This document shows positions 1 to 8,917 of a stretch of DNA of 64,000 nucleotides, one piece after another. The notes beneath the pieces were generated by a model. It searched no databases. It was not told where the DNA came from and worked only from the letters and a program-made list of their open reading frames with translations. The DNA is taken from the NCBI RefSeq assembly GCF_016894445.1, contig NZ_CP056775.1, positions 4,528,001 through 4,592,000 of the forward strand, in the 5' to 3' direction. Source of the stretch: Dyadobacter sandarakinus (GTDB lineage: Bacteria > Bacteroidota > Bacteroidia > Cytophagales > Spirosomataceae). The stretch's first letter is position 1, and each line of letters opens with the position of its first letter. The position numbers and the translations under genes were made by a program.

Positions 1-1319
1 TCTTCCTGCTTCAGATCGTGGGTTACAAAAGCGGGCAGCTTATCCGTTTTCCAGCTTTGTATAGTCCTCCGCAGCCTCAGCCGCCAGTATTCATCCACAA
101 AGTCATTAAGATCGGGCATTTTATGGTCTGCTCCGGACGCAGCAGCCAGGAACAGCTTTTCACCCACTTCCTTTTCAATGGCGCGGGTAGTTTCCTGCAG
201 CTCATTGAGCACGGCCCGGGATTGCAGTACCTCCGGGTTTACGGAAGTGTAAGGCTGCTTGGTTACAATGAACATCACAACCGTCATGTCCATATTGGCC
301 TGCACCATTTTCCAGTTGAGCCTTGCAAGCGCTTCGAGCGTCAGGTCGTAACCTTTGTTGATATACTCATAACGCCCCGAAGTGAAGAAATAAAGTGTTT
401 TATCAAGATCAAAAGAGTAGCTGGGAAAAAAGTGCCCAAGCACAAACTCGTGAATGCGTTCCTTATGTTTTAAATGCAGGTTCTGGAATTCGTGCACTGC
501 CTGAAAACGTACCACATTAAGTCCGTTGGGTGTCACCAGGTCTGGCATCCGTCCCAGGAAAACCTCACATTCACGGGCCGTAACATCGCTCACGGTAGTG
601 AGCACATGCGCGTTGAGTGCCGCCTGCCTTTCAATGGAGCACTGGGCAATGATCCCGTAATTTTTGGCTTCCTGTTCCCAGTCGAAAAACGGCAGTTTGC
701 TGTAAAACCCGGTAACATTCTGCGCCAGGTAGCGCCCCAGCATGGTAGCATGGGTGGTGAATGTCATGGCGATCTTCACATTTTCCCTTTTCAGGTCGGG
801 AACCCCGCTGCTGGCCATCCATTCGTGGAACTGGGCATATATTTCTTCTCTGCGGGCATTTTCTTCTGCATACTCTTTCAGGAAGATCCGTACCATTTCG
901 CCGAAGCATAAAGTCTGGTTGACAAGATGCTCCACGTTGATGGTCGGGATGCGGCTGCGTTCCCAGAGGTTGTACTTGATCACATCCAGCTCCGGCATAA
1001 TGCTGTCCACATCAAACAGAATCACGCGGGGCTTACCTGTTACAAGCCAGTAGCCGTAATAAACATGGTAACCCATCTCCCGCATCCTTTTGACAACGCG
1101 CCCGGAAGGGGTATCATCGAGGTCATGGATCACCTCAAATTCGGATGATGCTTTTTTCTCGAAATATGGTCCCAGCAGAAAGTAATTTTCATCCCACTTT
1201 TCGACCATAGCGGGAACCTTGGTCCTGATAACAGTATAAATTCCTCCAACCTGATTACAAACTTCCCACGCAACTTCAAACAGGACGTTCTTCTTTGTGG
1301 TTTTTACGAAAGGTTCCAA
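1..1319 (-). CDS. Glycogen synthase, GT3 family (3' end outside window)
   Basis: This is a family GT3 (fungal/animal-type) glycogen synthase that extends alpha-1,4-glucan from UDP-glucose in the cytoplasm. The reading frame is open from position 1319 to the window edge, about 439 codons, so the C-terminal part is missing. Visible GT3 signatures are an N-terminal FEVAWEVCNQVGGIYTV stretch (about residues 14-30), THATMLGRYLA (about 189-199), TTVSDVTARECE (about 241-252), TPNGLNV (about 263-269) and FFTSGRYEYINKG (about 311-323). There is no ATG near the N-terminus. An in-frame TAA lies ten codons upstream, and TTG at 1319 is the best start because it keeps the conserved N-terminal stretch. GT3 enzymes occur in Bacteroidota in place of or beside GlgA (GT5). 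The family call is very safe; the exact start is less so. Confidence 0.93.
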   Translation of the reverse strand, partial: MEPFVKTTKKNVLFEVAWEVCNQVGGIYTVIRTKVPAMVEKWDENYFLLGPYFEKKASSEFEVIHDLDDTPSGRVVKRMREMGYHVYYGYWLVTGKPRVILFDVDSIMPELDVIKYNLWERSRIPTINVEHLVNQTLCFGEMVRIFLKEYAEENARREEIYAQFHEWMASSGVPDLKRENVKIAMTFTTHATMLGRYLAQNVTGFYSKLPFFDWEQEAKNYGIIAQCSIERQAALNAHVLTTVSDVTARECEVFLGRMPDLVTPNGLNVVRFQAVHEFQNLHLKHKERIHEFVLGHFFPSYSFDLDKTLYFFTSGRYEYINKGYDLTLEALARLNWKMVQANMDMTVVMFIVTKQPYTSVNPEVLQSRAVLNELQETTRAIEKEVGEKLFLAAASGADHKMPDLNDFVDEYWRLRLRRTIQSWKTDKLPAFVTHDLKQE

Positions 1320-1643
1320 TACGGGATACAGTTTTAAACGTTAAGCAATAATTATCAGGGATAAACTGGCACTTTCAGTCCCAAATTTCCTTGTAATTAC
1401 ACAATAAATATGCAGAAATATATTTCACAATAAATACAACTCCAAATGCCATTTTCAGCACGCAGGACCATTTTCCTGATCCTGTAAAACAGAAATATAA
1501 GAAAGTCAAGAAGTGCTCCTGCGGATGTATTTTCGGGATAAAAGGTAAACTACTTCTGTTCCGCGATTTTACGGGGGTTCTCGGCTAACTTTGTTCCAAA
1601 TTACGTTACTTTGATTGGATTAACATTTTGCATTGGTCAGATA
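1320..1643. other. Intergenic region between divergent genes
   Basis: This AT-rich gap of about 320 bases separates the divergent glycogen synthase and glycosidase genes. It holds a -7 box for the glycosidase at 1586-1593. No small gene, RNA or strong hairpin was recognised in the remainder. Confidence 0.6.
1586..1593 (+). promoter_or_regulatory. Bacteroidota -7 box upstream of glycosidase-nuoD unit
   Basis: TAACTTTG matches the Bacteroidota -7 consensus TAnnTTTG. Transcription would start near 1600, giving a leader of about 45 nt before the GTG start at 1644. A TTG -33 box at the expected 19-nt spacing is not clear. Confidence 0.45.
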
Positions 1644-3215
1644 GTGAAAAAATTTAAATTACTTGTGCTTTCCATAATGTTCATCACGTTCGTTATGGAA
1701 AGTTGCATTGCTCAAGATGCGGAACCCGAACCCGATTTTCCCCCAAAACGAGAATTCAGGGCTGTATGGATAGCCACAGTTGACAACATTGATTGGCCAA
1801 GCAGTAAAAATCTTATACCCGGAGAGCAGCAGCAGGAATTTTCAAACCTGCTGGATTTTCATAAAAAAGTAGGTATGAATGCCGTCTTCGTGCAGGTGCG
1901 CGCGGCAGGCGATGCATTTTATGCCAAAAGCCCCGAACCCTGGTCGGAGTGGCTTACCGGCAGGCAGGGAAAGCAGCCTGAACCCATGTGGGATCCGCTC
2001 GACTTTATGGTAAAGGAAGCCCACAAGCGCGGTCTCGAATTTCACGCCTGGCTCAACCTCAACCGCCTCGTCCACAAATCATCCACAAGCGTTTCCGCTG
2101 AGAACATCAGCCGGCTTCATCCCGAATGGATCCTAACCTACGATGGTTATAAGCTGTTTGACTTCGGCATTCCCGAGGTAAGACAATTTATCACCGATAT
2201 GACTGTGAATGTGGCCCGCAACTACGATGTGGACGGTATTCATTTTGATGACTATTTCTATCCCTATGCTACTCCCGGGCAGGTAATCCAGGACGATGCT
2301 TCGTTCCGGAAATACGGGGAAGGTTACACCAGCAAGGCAGACTGGCGCAGGCACAATGTGGATTTGCTTGTAAAACAAATTCATGACGCATTAACCGAGC
2401 TGAATCCCAGGCTGAAATTCGGGATCAGTCCTTTTGGCGTGTGGCGCAATAAAGACAGGGATGCGGAAGGCTCCAAAACGTACGGCGCGCTGGCCTCCTA
2501 TGACGACCTTTTTGCCGACAGCCGCAAATGGATCAAGGAAGGATGGATCGATTACATTGCACCGCAGGTGTACTTTTCATCGGGTTTTTCCAGAGTACCT
2601 TATCGCAATCTTGTCGATTGGTGGAAAGAAAACAGCTACGGCCGGCATCTGTACATCGGCATGGGCGCGTACCGGGTAGGTTATAAAGACCGCGACAGCC
2701 ACTGGTCCAACCCTGCTGAGATCCCGAACCAGGTACGCTACTTCCGGGAAATTGAGTCTGAGGGAGCCATATTTTTCAGCTCCCGCTCTCTGAAAGGAAA
2801 TAGCCTGGGCTTTGTGGATTCGCTCAGACGTGATTTTTTCAAATACCCGGCACTGGTACCGGCTATGCCATGGAAAGACCATATTCCGCCGCTTGCTCCT
2901 AAAAGTCTGAAAGCTACGCTGATGAGCAACCTTTCCATTGAACTGACCTGGGACAAGCCCGATGCGGCAGCCGATGGGGACGGTGCCTGGTACTATGTCA
3001 TTTACCGGTTCCCGCCCGATGAAAAACCCACAGCCTACGATCCCCGGCGCATTATCGGCATGTGTTATGAGGGTGAAAAATTTGTTGACAACAACATTGA
3101 AAGCGGTAAAAAGTATGTTTACTACATTACTGCCGTAGACCGGCTTCACAACGAAGGCCGACCTATAGGTCCTTTGCGGATTGAGGTGTTTGATCAAAAA
3201 CTGGTAAGATTCTGA
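1644..3215 (+). CDS. Secreted GHL10-type glycoside hydrolase-like protein with FN3 domain
   Basis: The product (523 residues) is a member of the DUF187/GHL10 family (YngK-like), TIM-barrel proteins thought to hydrolyse glycans outside the cytoplasm. An N-terminal hydrophobic signal sequence ends near CIAQ. Next comes the family opening FRAVWIATVDNIDWP, then GMNAVFVQVRAAGDAFY, an HAWLNLNR strand and DGIHFDDYFYPY, which carries likely catalytic acidic residues. The last hundred or so residues look like a fibronectin type III domain (LTWDKPDA, YYVIYR, YYITAVD). An upstream in-frame TTG at 1611 would lengthen it by 11 residues, but GTG at 1644 gives a normal MKKFK signal start and fits the -7 box. 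nuoD follows after 3 nt, so the two are probably cotranscribed. The substrate is unknown. Confidence 0.85.
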   Translation: MKKFKLLVLSIMFITFVMESCIAQDAEPEPDFPPKREFRAVWIATVDNIDWPSSKNLIPGEQQQEFSNLLDFHKKVGMNAVFVQVRAAGDAFYAKSPEPWSEWLTGRQGKQPEPMWDPLDFMVKEAHKRGLEFHAWLNLNRLVHKSSTSVSAENISRLHPEWILTYDGYKLFDFGIPEVRQFITDMTVNVARNYDVDGIHFDDYFYPYATPGQVIQDDASFRKYGEGYTSKADWRRHNVDLLVKQIHDALTELNPRLKFGISPFGVWRNKDRDAEGSKTYGALASYDDLFADSRKWIKEGWIDYIAPQVYFSSGFSRVPYRNLVDWWKENSYGRHLYIGMGAYRVGYKDRDSHWSNPAEIPNQVRYFREIESEGAIFFSSRSLKGNSLGFVDSLRRDFFKYPALVPAMPWKDHIPPLAPKSLKATLMSNLSIELTWDKPDAAADGDGAWYYVIYRFPPDEKPTAYDPRRIIGMCYEGEKFVDNNIESGKKYVYYITAVDRLHNEGRPIGPLRIEVFDQKLVRF

Positions 3216-3218
3216 CCC

Positions 3219-4436
3219 ATGGCAAACCCGATACAATACGAATATAAACCCGAGTACCTGACCGTTTCGGTACCTTCCAAATACAAAGCTGAAAACCTCC
3301 GGACAGAGGAAATGGTGCTCAATATGGGCCCGCAACATCCTTCTACCCACGGTGTATTGCGCCTGGAAGTACTTACCGATGGTGAAATGGTACTGGATGT
3401 GGTGCCGCACCTGGGCTATCTGCACCGGTGCTTTGAAAAACACGCAGAAAGTCTGCCCTTTAATCAGGTAATCCCGTACGTGGACCGGCTTGATTACCTG
3501 GGTGCCATGAACTGCGAGCACGCCTATGTAATGGGTGTGGAGCGGATGCTGGGTATTGAAAATGAAATTCCGAAACGCATTGAATACATCCGGGTGCTGG
3601 TGGCCGAGCTCAACCGCCTGGCTTCCCACTTTGTAGCAATTGGTACGTATGCCATGGATATTGGCGCCTACACGCCCTTTTTGTGGATGATGCGCGACCG
3701 CGAGCAGATACTCCGCCTGCTCGAATGGGTTTGCGGGGCACGGATGCTCTACAATTATATATGGATCGGCGGATTGTTTTACGACTTGCCGGTAGGCTTC
3801 GAGGAGCAGTGCCTTGAATTTGTAAAATACCTTAAACCTAAGCTGCAGGAACTACAGGAGCTGGTGGTTGAAAATAAGATATTCATTCAGCGGACGGCCA
3901 ATGTGGGTATCCTGCCACTACCTGTGGCAATCAACTATGGCTGCTCCGGCCCGATGCTGCGCGGCTCCGGCCTGCGCTATGACCTTCGCAGAGTCGATGG
4001 GTACTCCGTATATCCCGAACTAGATTTTGAAGTACCGATCGGCGAGGGGAAAATGGGTACGACCGGCGACTGCTGGGACCGTACCTGGGTGCGGGTGGTT
4101 GAATGCCGGGAAAGTGTGAAAATGATCGAACAATGTCTGGCCCGCCTGACCAGTGATCACAAACGTACCCGCGACTTTGATCCTCAGGCAGTGGTACCCA
4201 AGAAAATCCGGCCCAAAGCAATGGATTTCTACGTCCGGGGCGAAACGCCCAAAGGAGAGCTGGGCTTCTACTTCCGTACCGACGGCCGCTCGGATGTGCC
4301 TGTGCGTTGCCGGGCAAGATCGTGCTCCTTCAGTAACCTGTCCGTCATTGGTGAGATCTCCCGCGGAATGCTCCTGGCCGACCTGGTAGCCATCATCGGC
4401 TCCATTGACATTGTTATGGGCGAGGTAGACCGGTAA
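3219..4436 (+). CDS. nuoD: NADH-quinone oxidoreductase subunit D
   Basis: NuoD is the 49-kDa subunit of the peripheral arm of respiratory complex I and helps form the quinone-binding pocket at the membrane interface. The 405-residue product has the normal family length and the signatures MGPQHPSTHGVLR near the N-terminus, GYLHRCFEK, and the end block SFSNLSVIGEISRGMLLADLVAIIGSID, cited here by its start and finish only. It lacks the paired CxxC nickel motifs of related hydrogenase large subunits. It is alone: upstream, 3 nt away, is a glycosidase gene rather than nuoC, and downstream is a terminator and the convergent asd gene. The only other nuo genes in the window are nuoIJK, 17 kb away. 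It probably depends on the promoter of the upstream gene. Confidence 0.96.
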   Translation: MANPIQYEYKPEYLTVSVPSKYKAENLRTEEMVLNMGPQHPSTHGVLRLEVLTDGEMVLDVVPHLGYLHRCFEKHAESLPFNQVIPYVDRLDYLGAMNCEHAYVMGVERMLGIENEIPKRIEYIRVLVAELNRLASHFVAIGTYAMDIGAYTPFLWMMRDREQILRLLEWVCGARMLYNYIWIGGLFYDLPVGFEEQCLEFVKYLKPKLQELQELVVENKIFIQRTANVGILPLPVAINYGCSGPMLRGSGLRYDLRRVDGYSVYPELDFEVPIGEGKMGTTGDCWDRTWVRVVECRESVKMIEQCLARLTSDHKRTRDFDPQAVVPKKIRPKAMDFYVRGETPKGELGFYFRTDGRSDVPVRCRARSCSFSNLSVIGEISRGMLLADLVAIIGSIDIVMGEVDR

Positions 4437-4468
4437 TAAAAAAGAGGCTGCCCTGACCGGACAGCCTC
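4437..4468 (-). terminator. Intrinsic terminator of asd (between convergent nuoD and asd)
   Basis: A 7-bp stem (GAGGCTG at 4444-4450 with CAGCCTC at 4462-4468) is followed on the minus strand by six T residues. It terminates asd and may also stop nuoD reading from the other side, where the T-run is weaker. Confidence 0.8.
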
Positions 4469-4493
4469 CCTGAAAACCTTTTCTGTATTGTTA

Positions 4494-5510
4494 CTATGCC
4501 TGTACTTGCTCCGGTGTACCTACCAGGTCATGTTTGGCAAGATACTCGGCGATCTGCACGGCATTGGTAGCGGCACCTTTACGAAGGTTATCTGCTACGA
4601 TCCACAGGTTCAAAGTCTTAGGCTGTGATTCATCGCGGCGGATACGTCCTACGAAGGTCTCGTCTTTTCCATGTGCGGTAAGCGGCATGGGATATACAGC
4701 ATTTTTAGGATCATCCTGCAATACCACACCTTCCGTGCTGCTCAGGATCTGACGTACCTCATCCAGGTCAAATTCATTTTCAAATTCAATATTCACCGCC
4801 TCTGAGTGACCGCCGATCGTCGGGATGCGGACAGTAGTTGCAGTTACCGCAATGCTGTCGTCGCTCATGATCTTCTTGGTTTCATTGGTCATCTTCATTT
4901 CCTCTTTGGTATAACCATTGTCCAGGAAAACGTCGATGTGCGGCAATACGTTTAGGTCGATCTGGTGCGGGTACACCTTATCTTTGCTGTGATCTCCGGA
5001 ACGCTCTGCAAACAGCTGGTCGACAGCCGCCTTGCCGGTGCCGGTTACCGACTGGTAAGTCGATACCACCACCCTTTTGATTTTATATTTCTGGTGCAAA
5101 GGATTGAGCACCACCACCATCTGGATCGTTGAACAGTTGGGATTGGCGATAATCTTATCCTCTCTTGTAAGCTCGGATGCATTAATCTCAGGTACTACGA
5201 GTTTTTTCGTAGCGTCCATTCTCCATGCAGAAGAGTTATCTACTACGGTAATACCTGCTTCGGCAAACTTGGGAGCCAATGCAAGCGAAGTGCTGCCTCC
5301 GGCAGAAAAGATGGCGATTTCGGGCCTGACTGCAATCGCTTCCTCAAAACCGATCACCTTGACCTGTTTACCCTTGAATGTAACTTCCTTACCAACAGAC
5401 CTTTCTGATGCGACAGCCAACAATTCCGTCACCGGGAAATTACGCTCTTCGAGCACTTTGAGGATTTCGCCGCCCACCAGACCGGTAGCGCCTACTACTG
5501 CGATTTTCAT
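4494..5510 (-). CDS. asd: Aspartate-semialdehyde dehydrogenase
   Basis: The enzyme reduces aspartyl-4-phosphate to aspartate semialdehyde with NADPH, the branch point to lysine/diaminopimelate, threonine and methionine. The 338-residue protein starts with the Rossmann motif GATGLVGGE. The catalytic cysteine lies in NPNCST at residue 126, and IGGHSEAVNIEF near residue 235 carries the conserved histidine. Length is normal. It stands as a single-gene unit with its own -7 box (5573-5580) and terminator. The lysine branch supplies diaminopimelate for murE, found elsewhere in this window. Confidence 0.97.
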   Translation of the reverse strand: MKIAVVGATGLVGGEILKVLEERNFPVTELLAVASERSVGKEVTFKGKQVKVIGFEEAIAVRPEIAIFSAGGSTSLALAPKFAEAGITVVDNSSAWRMDATKKLVVPEINASELTREDKIIANPNCSTIQMVVVLNPLHQKYKIKRVVVSTYQSVTGTGKAAVDQLFAERSGDHSKDKVYPHQIDLNVLPHIDVFLDNGYTKEEMKMTNETKKIMSDDSIAVTATTVRIPTIGGHSEAVNIEFENEFDLDEVRQILSSTEGVVLQDDPKNAVYPMPLTAHGKDETFVGRIRRDESQPKTLNLWIVADNLRKGAATNAVQIAEYLAKHDLVGTPEQVQA

Positions 5511-5572
5511 TCTTGCATTGAAATTTTAAAATGGATAAATAAACAATATGCTCTTTCAGATAAAAAGCGCTG

Positions 5573-5580
5573 CAAATTTA
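5573..5580 (-). promoter_or_regulatory. -7 box for asd
   Basis: TAAATTTG on the minus strand matches TAnnTTTG. GTG sits at the -33 position with exactly 19 nt spacing, a two-of-three match to TTG. The predicted leader is about 57 nt. Confidence 0.5.
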
Positions 5581-5648
5581 AGACGATTTTCACTATGAAC
5601 ACCCGCCCTGACCTTTAAACCTTTCTGAAACAGCTAAAAACGCAGGTA

Positions 5649-6230
5649 CTACCATTGAAAGATCCCGTCAGGGGTAATGCACGCATTCATGGGCACATCG
5701 AAATTGTCCAGATCTGCTATTTTGTCCACCGGCCCGAAAAATGACAGTCCGATTTTCCATGTTTCGGGCCGGCAATGCGGCAGAAAATGATCGTAAAACC
5801 CACCGCCGTAACCTACACGAAAACCCTGCTTGTCAAAAGCCAGCATCGGAATAATCACCACGTCAATTTCTTCGGGCAGTACCTGTAATTCTGCGGCAGG
5901 GTCTGGTTCCGGGATTTGCCATGCATTGGGAATAAACTTTGAACCGGGACTAATGCTGAAATGCAGCATATCCCTGGTACCGGGTACCACAAACGGCGCA
6001 GCAACACGCAGGTTACTGAAAGCATCACGCAATGCATCAATAATCTTCAGGGTATCGACCTCACTGTTGCGGGCCTGCGTCAGGAAAATATGGACAGTAG
6101 TAAAAGATTTATTCCGTAAAAACCTGGTCAGATTGGCTGAAATTGCTTGTGTAAGCTGCTGAATGCTGCCCGGATCGAGGTTTTTCCTCTTGTTTAGATA
6201 GGTACGCCGGAGTGCTGATTTGGTCATCAT
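5649..6230 (-). CDS. 5-formyltetrahydrofolate cyclo-ligase
   Basis: This family converts 5-formyltetrahydrofolate to 5,10-methenyltetrahydrofolate using ATP, returning a stored folate to one-carbon metabolism. The 193-residue product has the expected length. It has the basic N-terminal segment (KSALRRTYLNKRKNL), the IPMLAFD strand and the hallmark glycine-rich loop GYGGGFYDHFL near residue 145. The gene is divergent from icd and close to it, and about 140 nt upstream of asd, so it may be transcribed alone. A second ATG one codon downstream is an equally good start. Confidence 0.93.
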   Translation of the reverse strand: MMTKSALRRTYLNKRKNLDPGSIQQLTQAISANLTRFLRNKSFTTVHIFLTQARNSEVDTLKIIDALRDAFSNLRVAAPFVVPGTRDMLHFSISPGSKFIPNAWQIPEPDPAAELQVLPEEIDVVIIPMLAFDKQGFRVGYGGGFYDHFLPHCRPETWKIGLSFFGPVDKIADLDNFDVPMNACITPDGIFQW

Positions 6231-6377
6231 AAAGGCAGGCAGGAGACCCGGAATAAGCCAGGTTTTTTTGTGCGCAAAGTTCGACTTAATCTCTCTTTTT
6301 TCGCCTTTATAAACCTATTGTTTGTACTTTCACGGTCTGAATTCAAAATCTTTAACTTTAAGAATAGCGTTAAGACA

Positions 6378-7589
6378 ATGGACAAAATTAAAGTTGACAA
6401 TCCTGTCGTTGAGCTGGATGGTGATGAAATGACCCGGATCATCTGGAAATTTATCAAAGAAAAGCTGATCCTTCCCTACCTGGACGTGGATATTAAATAT
6501 TACGACCTTGGTGTAGAGTACAGGGACCAGACCAATGACCAGGTAACAGTTGATGCAGCTAATGCCATCAGGGAATATGGTGTGGGGATCAAATGTGCGA
6601 CCATCACTCCGGATGAAGATCGCGTTAAAGAATTCAACCTGAAACAAATGTGGAAATCGCCAAACGGTACAATCCGGAACATCCTGGATGGAACTGTTTT
6701 CCGCGAGCCGATTGTCATGAGCAATGTTCCGCGCCTGGTTACCAACTGGACTGCACCTATCATTGTAGGCCGTCACGCATTTGGCGACCAGTACCGTGCT
6801 ACCGACTTCGTGGTACCTGGCAAAGGTAAGCTGACCATCAAGTTTGAAGGTGAAGATGGACAAGTGATTGAGCATGAAGTATATCAGTACAAAGGTGCCG
6901 GCGTAGCAATGGCGATGTACAACATTGATGAGTCAATTCGCGGATTTGCACGTGCTTGCTTCAATGTAGCTTTGGACAAAGGCTGGCCGCTTTATTTGTC
7001 TACCAAAAATACGATCCTTAAAAAATACGACGGCCGCTTCAAGGATATCTTTCAGGAAGTATACGAGCAGGAATATGCAGGTAAAGTGCATTATGAGCAC
7101 CGTCTGATCGATGACATGGTGGCTTCTGCATTGAAATGGGAAGGTAACTTTGTATGGGCTTGCAAAAATTATGACGGTGACGTACAATCTGATACCGTAG
7201 CACAAGGTTTCGGTTCATTGGGTCTGATGACTTCGGTACTGGTAACGCCGGACGGCAAAACCATGGAAGCAGAGGCAGCGCACGGAACCGTGACACGTCA
7301 CTACCGTGAGCATCAGAAAGGCCGGCCTACATCTACCAACCCGATTGCATCCATCTTTGCATGGACACGCGGTCTGGCATTCCGCGGCAAGCTCGACGGC
7401 AATCAGCCACTGATCGATTTCAGCCATGCACTTGAAAAAGTATGTATTGAAACGGTAGAAAGCGGCAAGATGACCAAAGACCTTGCAGTGGGTATTTACG
7501 GAAACGATGTGAAGCACGGTGATCACTACCTGTACACAGAAGAGTTCCTCGAAGTAATCGATACGAACCTGAAAGCGGCATTGGCGTAA
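6378..7589 (+). CDS. icd: NADP-dependent isocitrate dehydrogenase (eukaryotic-type)
   Basis: The enzyme oxidatively decarboxylates isocitrate to 2-oxoglutarate in the TCA cycle and yields NADPH. The 403-residue product resembles the homodimeric eukaryotic-type (subfamily II) NADP enzymes: it begins MDKIKVDNPVVELDGDEMTR and contains NGTIRNILDGTVFREPI (about 97-113), KWPLY-like and TKNTILKKYDGRF segments, and LMTSVLVTPDGK. An in-frame GTG at 6270 would add 36 residues that match nothing in the family, so ATG 6378 is chosen. A strong terminator follows. It is a monocistronic unit. Confidence 0.96.
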   Translation: MDKIKVDNPVVELDGDEMTRIIWKFIKEKLILPYLDVDIKYYDLGVEYRDQTNDQVTVDAANAIREYGVGIKCATITPDEDRVKEFNLKQMWKSPNGTIRNILDGTVFREPIVMSNVPRLVTNWTAPIIVGRHAFGDQYRATDFVVPGKGKLTIKFEGEDGQVIEHEVYQYKGAGVAMAMYNIDESIRGFARACFNVALDKGWPLYLSTKNTILKKYDGRFKDIFQEVYEQEYAGKVHYEHRLIDDMVASALKWEGNFVWACKNYDGDVQSDTVAQGFGSLGLMTSVLVTPDGKTMEAEAAHGTVTRHYREHQKGRPTSTNPIASIFAWTRGLAFRGKLDGNQPLIDFSHALEKVCIETVESGKMTKDLAVGIYGNDVKHGDHYLYTEEFLEVIDTNLKAALA

Positions 7590-7610
7590 GCAGGAATAAT
7601 ATTTTAATAT

Positions 7611-7650
7611 AAAGCTGTCGGTTCCTTACTGGGGCCGACAGCTTTTTGTT
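7611..7650 (+). terminator. Intrinsic terminator of icd
   Basis: An 11-bp perfect stem (AAAGCTGTCGG with CCGACAGCTTT) with a 13-nt loop is followed by TTGTTTT. It begins 22 nt after the icd stop codon. Confidence 0.88.
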
Positions 7651-7665
7651 TTCGCCCTGTTTACA

Positions 7666-8904
7666 TTGATCTTGATCCAACATTGTACAGCCTCAAAAGC
7701 CGCATCATTGCTGTTTGCAATGATTTGCCTGCTTGTGGTACCATCCTGCTCGTACGCACAAACCGGGGTTCAAAATGCCGATTCAGCGGCTGCGCACCCG
7801 GACAAGGACATCATGGATGTGCTGAAAGGACTCAAAAAGAAAAGTCCGGATGATACCATCAAAAAGCCCGAGAAAATTCGCAGTGGCAAGATGCTGTTTT
7901 CGATTGTGCCGGCGGCCGGTTATACCCTTTCGTCGGGGCTGGTTGGTTCCATTAATGTTAATACAGCTTTTTACACCAGCAATCCCGAGAGAACCAACAT
8001 TTCCAGCATTACCACTAACTTTATATACACCCAGTACAAGCAGATGACCATCCCGCTGCAGGCCAACATCTGGACGCGCAGCAACAACGTGAATTTTGTG
8101 GTGGACTGGCGTTTTTTCAAATATCCGCAAGATACTTACGGCTTGGGGCCATATACCGAACTGACCGATGCGGTACAGCTGAACAACTCGCATTTGCGGC
8201 TTCACCAGTCGGTGCTGAAAAAAGTAGGAAAATCACTTTTTGCCGGACTGGGGTTCTTCTATGATGTACGATGGAATGTAAAACAGGCGGCAGAGAATGC
8301 GGATCTTACCAGGTACGGGCTGCTGCCGCGCTCCGTGTCTGCCGGGCCAATCGCCACAATTTCCTATGACAACCGTAAAAACTCCATTAACCCGATTGAA
8401 GGTTTTTTTGCCAATGCACAATACCGGCATAATGTGACACTGCTGAAAAGCTCGACCAACTGGCAATCGCTGATTGTGGATATACGCAAGTACTTCAACC
8501 TGCCCGCAGGCAGCCGTAACACACTGGCGATCTGGAACTACAACTGGCTGACGCTGCACGGAAAGCCCCCCTACCTTGACCTGCCAAGTACCGGCTGGGA
8601 TCCATCCAATAACATCGGCCGCGGCTATATTCAGGGTCGGTTCCGGAGCCCGAAACTGCTGTATCTTGAATCGGAATACCGGTTTGCATTAACAAGAAAT
8701 GGTCTGCTGGGCGCCGTCGTGTTTGCCAATGCACAAAGCGTGTCGGCCTGGCCTTCAAATGATTTCAGAAAGATATCCCCTGCCGGAGGATTGGGCTTGC
8801 GGGTGAAAGTCAACAAAACTTCCCGCGCCAATGTAGCTATCGACTACGGTTTCGGACTGCATGGTTCCCGCGGACTTTTTGTTAATCTCGGAGAAGTTTT
8901 TTAA
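7666..8904 (+). CDS. Omp85/BamA-superfamily outer-membrane barrel without visible POTRA domains
   Basis: The 412-residue product looks like the C-terminal barrel half of a BamA/D15-type surface antigen. An N-terminal signal sequence ends near SCSYAQ. A linker rich in Asp and Lys comes next, then alternating beta strands. GRGYIQGRFRSP near residue 325 resembles the conserved RGY/RGF lid-lock motif of Omp85 barrels, and the protein ends in phenylalanine (NLGEVF), the usual outer-membrane insertion signal. Full BamA or TamA proteins carry POTRA repeats; there is no room for them here, as in short D15-like proteins known from Bacteroidota. The start is uncertain: TTG at 7666 gives a complete signal peptide, while the first ATG lies 17 codons downstream. 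The exact role is unknown. Confidence 0.75.
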   Translation: MILIQHCTASKAASLLFAMICLLVVPSCSYAQTGVQNADSAAAHPDKDIMDVLKGLKKKSPDDTIKKPEKIRSGKMLFSIVPAAGYTLSSGLVGSINVNTAFYTSNPERTNISSITTNFIYTQYKQMTIPLQANIWTRSNNVNFVVDWRFFKYPQDTYGLGPYTELTDAVQLNNSHLRLHQSVLKKVGKSLFAGLGFFYDVRWNVKQAAENADLTRYGLLPRSVSAGPIATISYDNRKNSINPIEGFFANAQYRHNVTLLKSSTNWQSLIVDIRKYFNLPAGSRNTLAIWNYNWLTLHGKPPYLDLPSTGWDPSNNIGRGYIQGRFRSPKLLYLESEYRFALTRNGLLGAVVFANAQSVSAWPSNDFRKISPAGGLGLRVKVNKTSRANVAIDYGFGLHGSRGLFVNLGEVF

Positions 8905-8917
8905 TCCCTGAAAATCA

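Noticed and set aside
18..911. Two adjacent plus-strand ORFs at the left edge
   Set aside because: They are antisense to the glycogen synthase, whose GT3 motifs are continuous through the same region.
2577..3629. Minus-strand ORF of 350 codons across the glycosidase-nuoD junction
   Set aside because: Both sense genes are clear family members over this stretch, and the antisense protein shows no recognisable motif.
3219..4436. NuoD as a hydrogenase large subunit
   Set aside because: The paired CxxC nickel-binding motifs are missing and the protein matches quinone-site NuoD.
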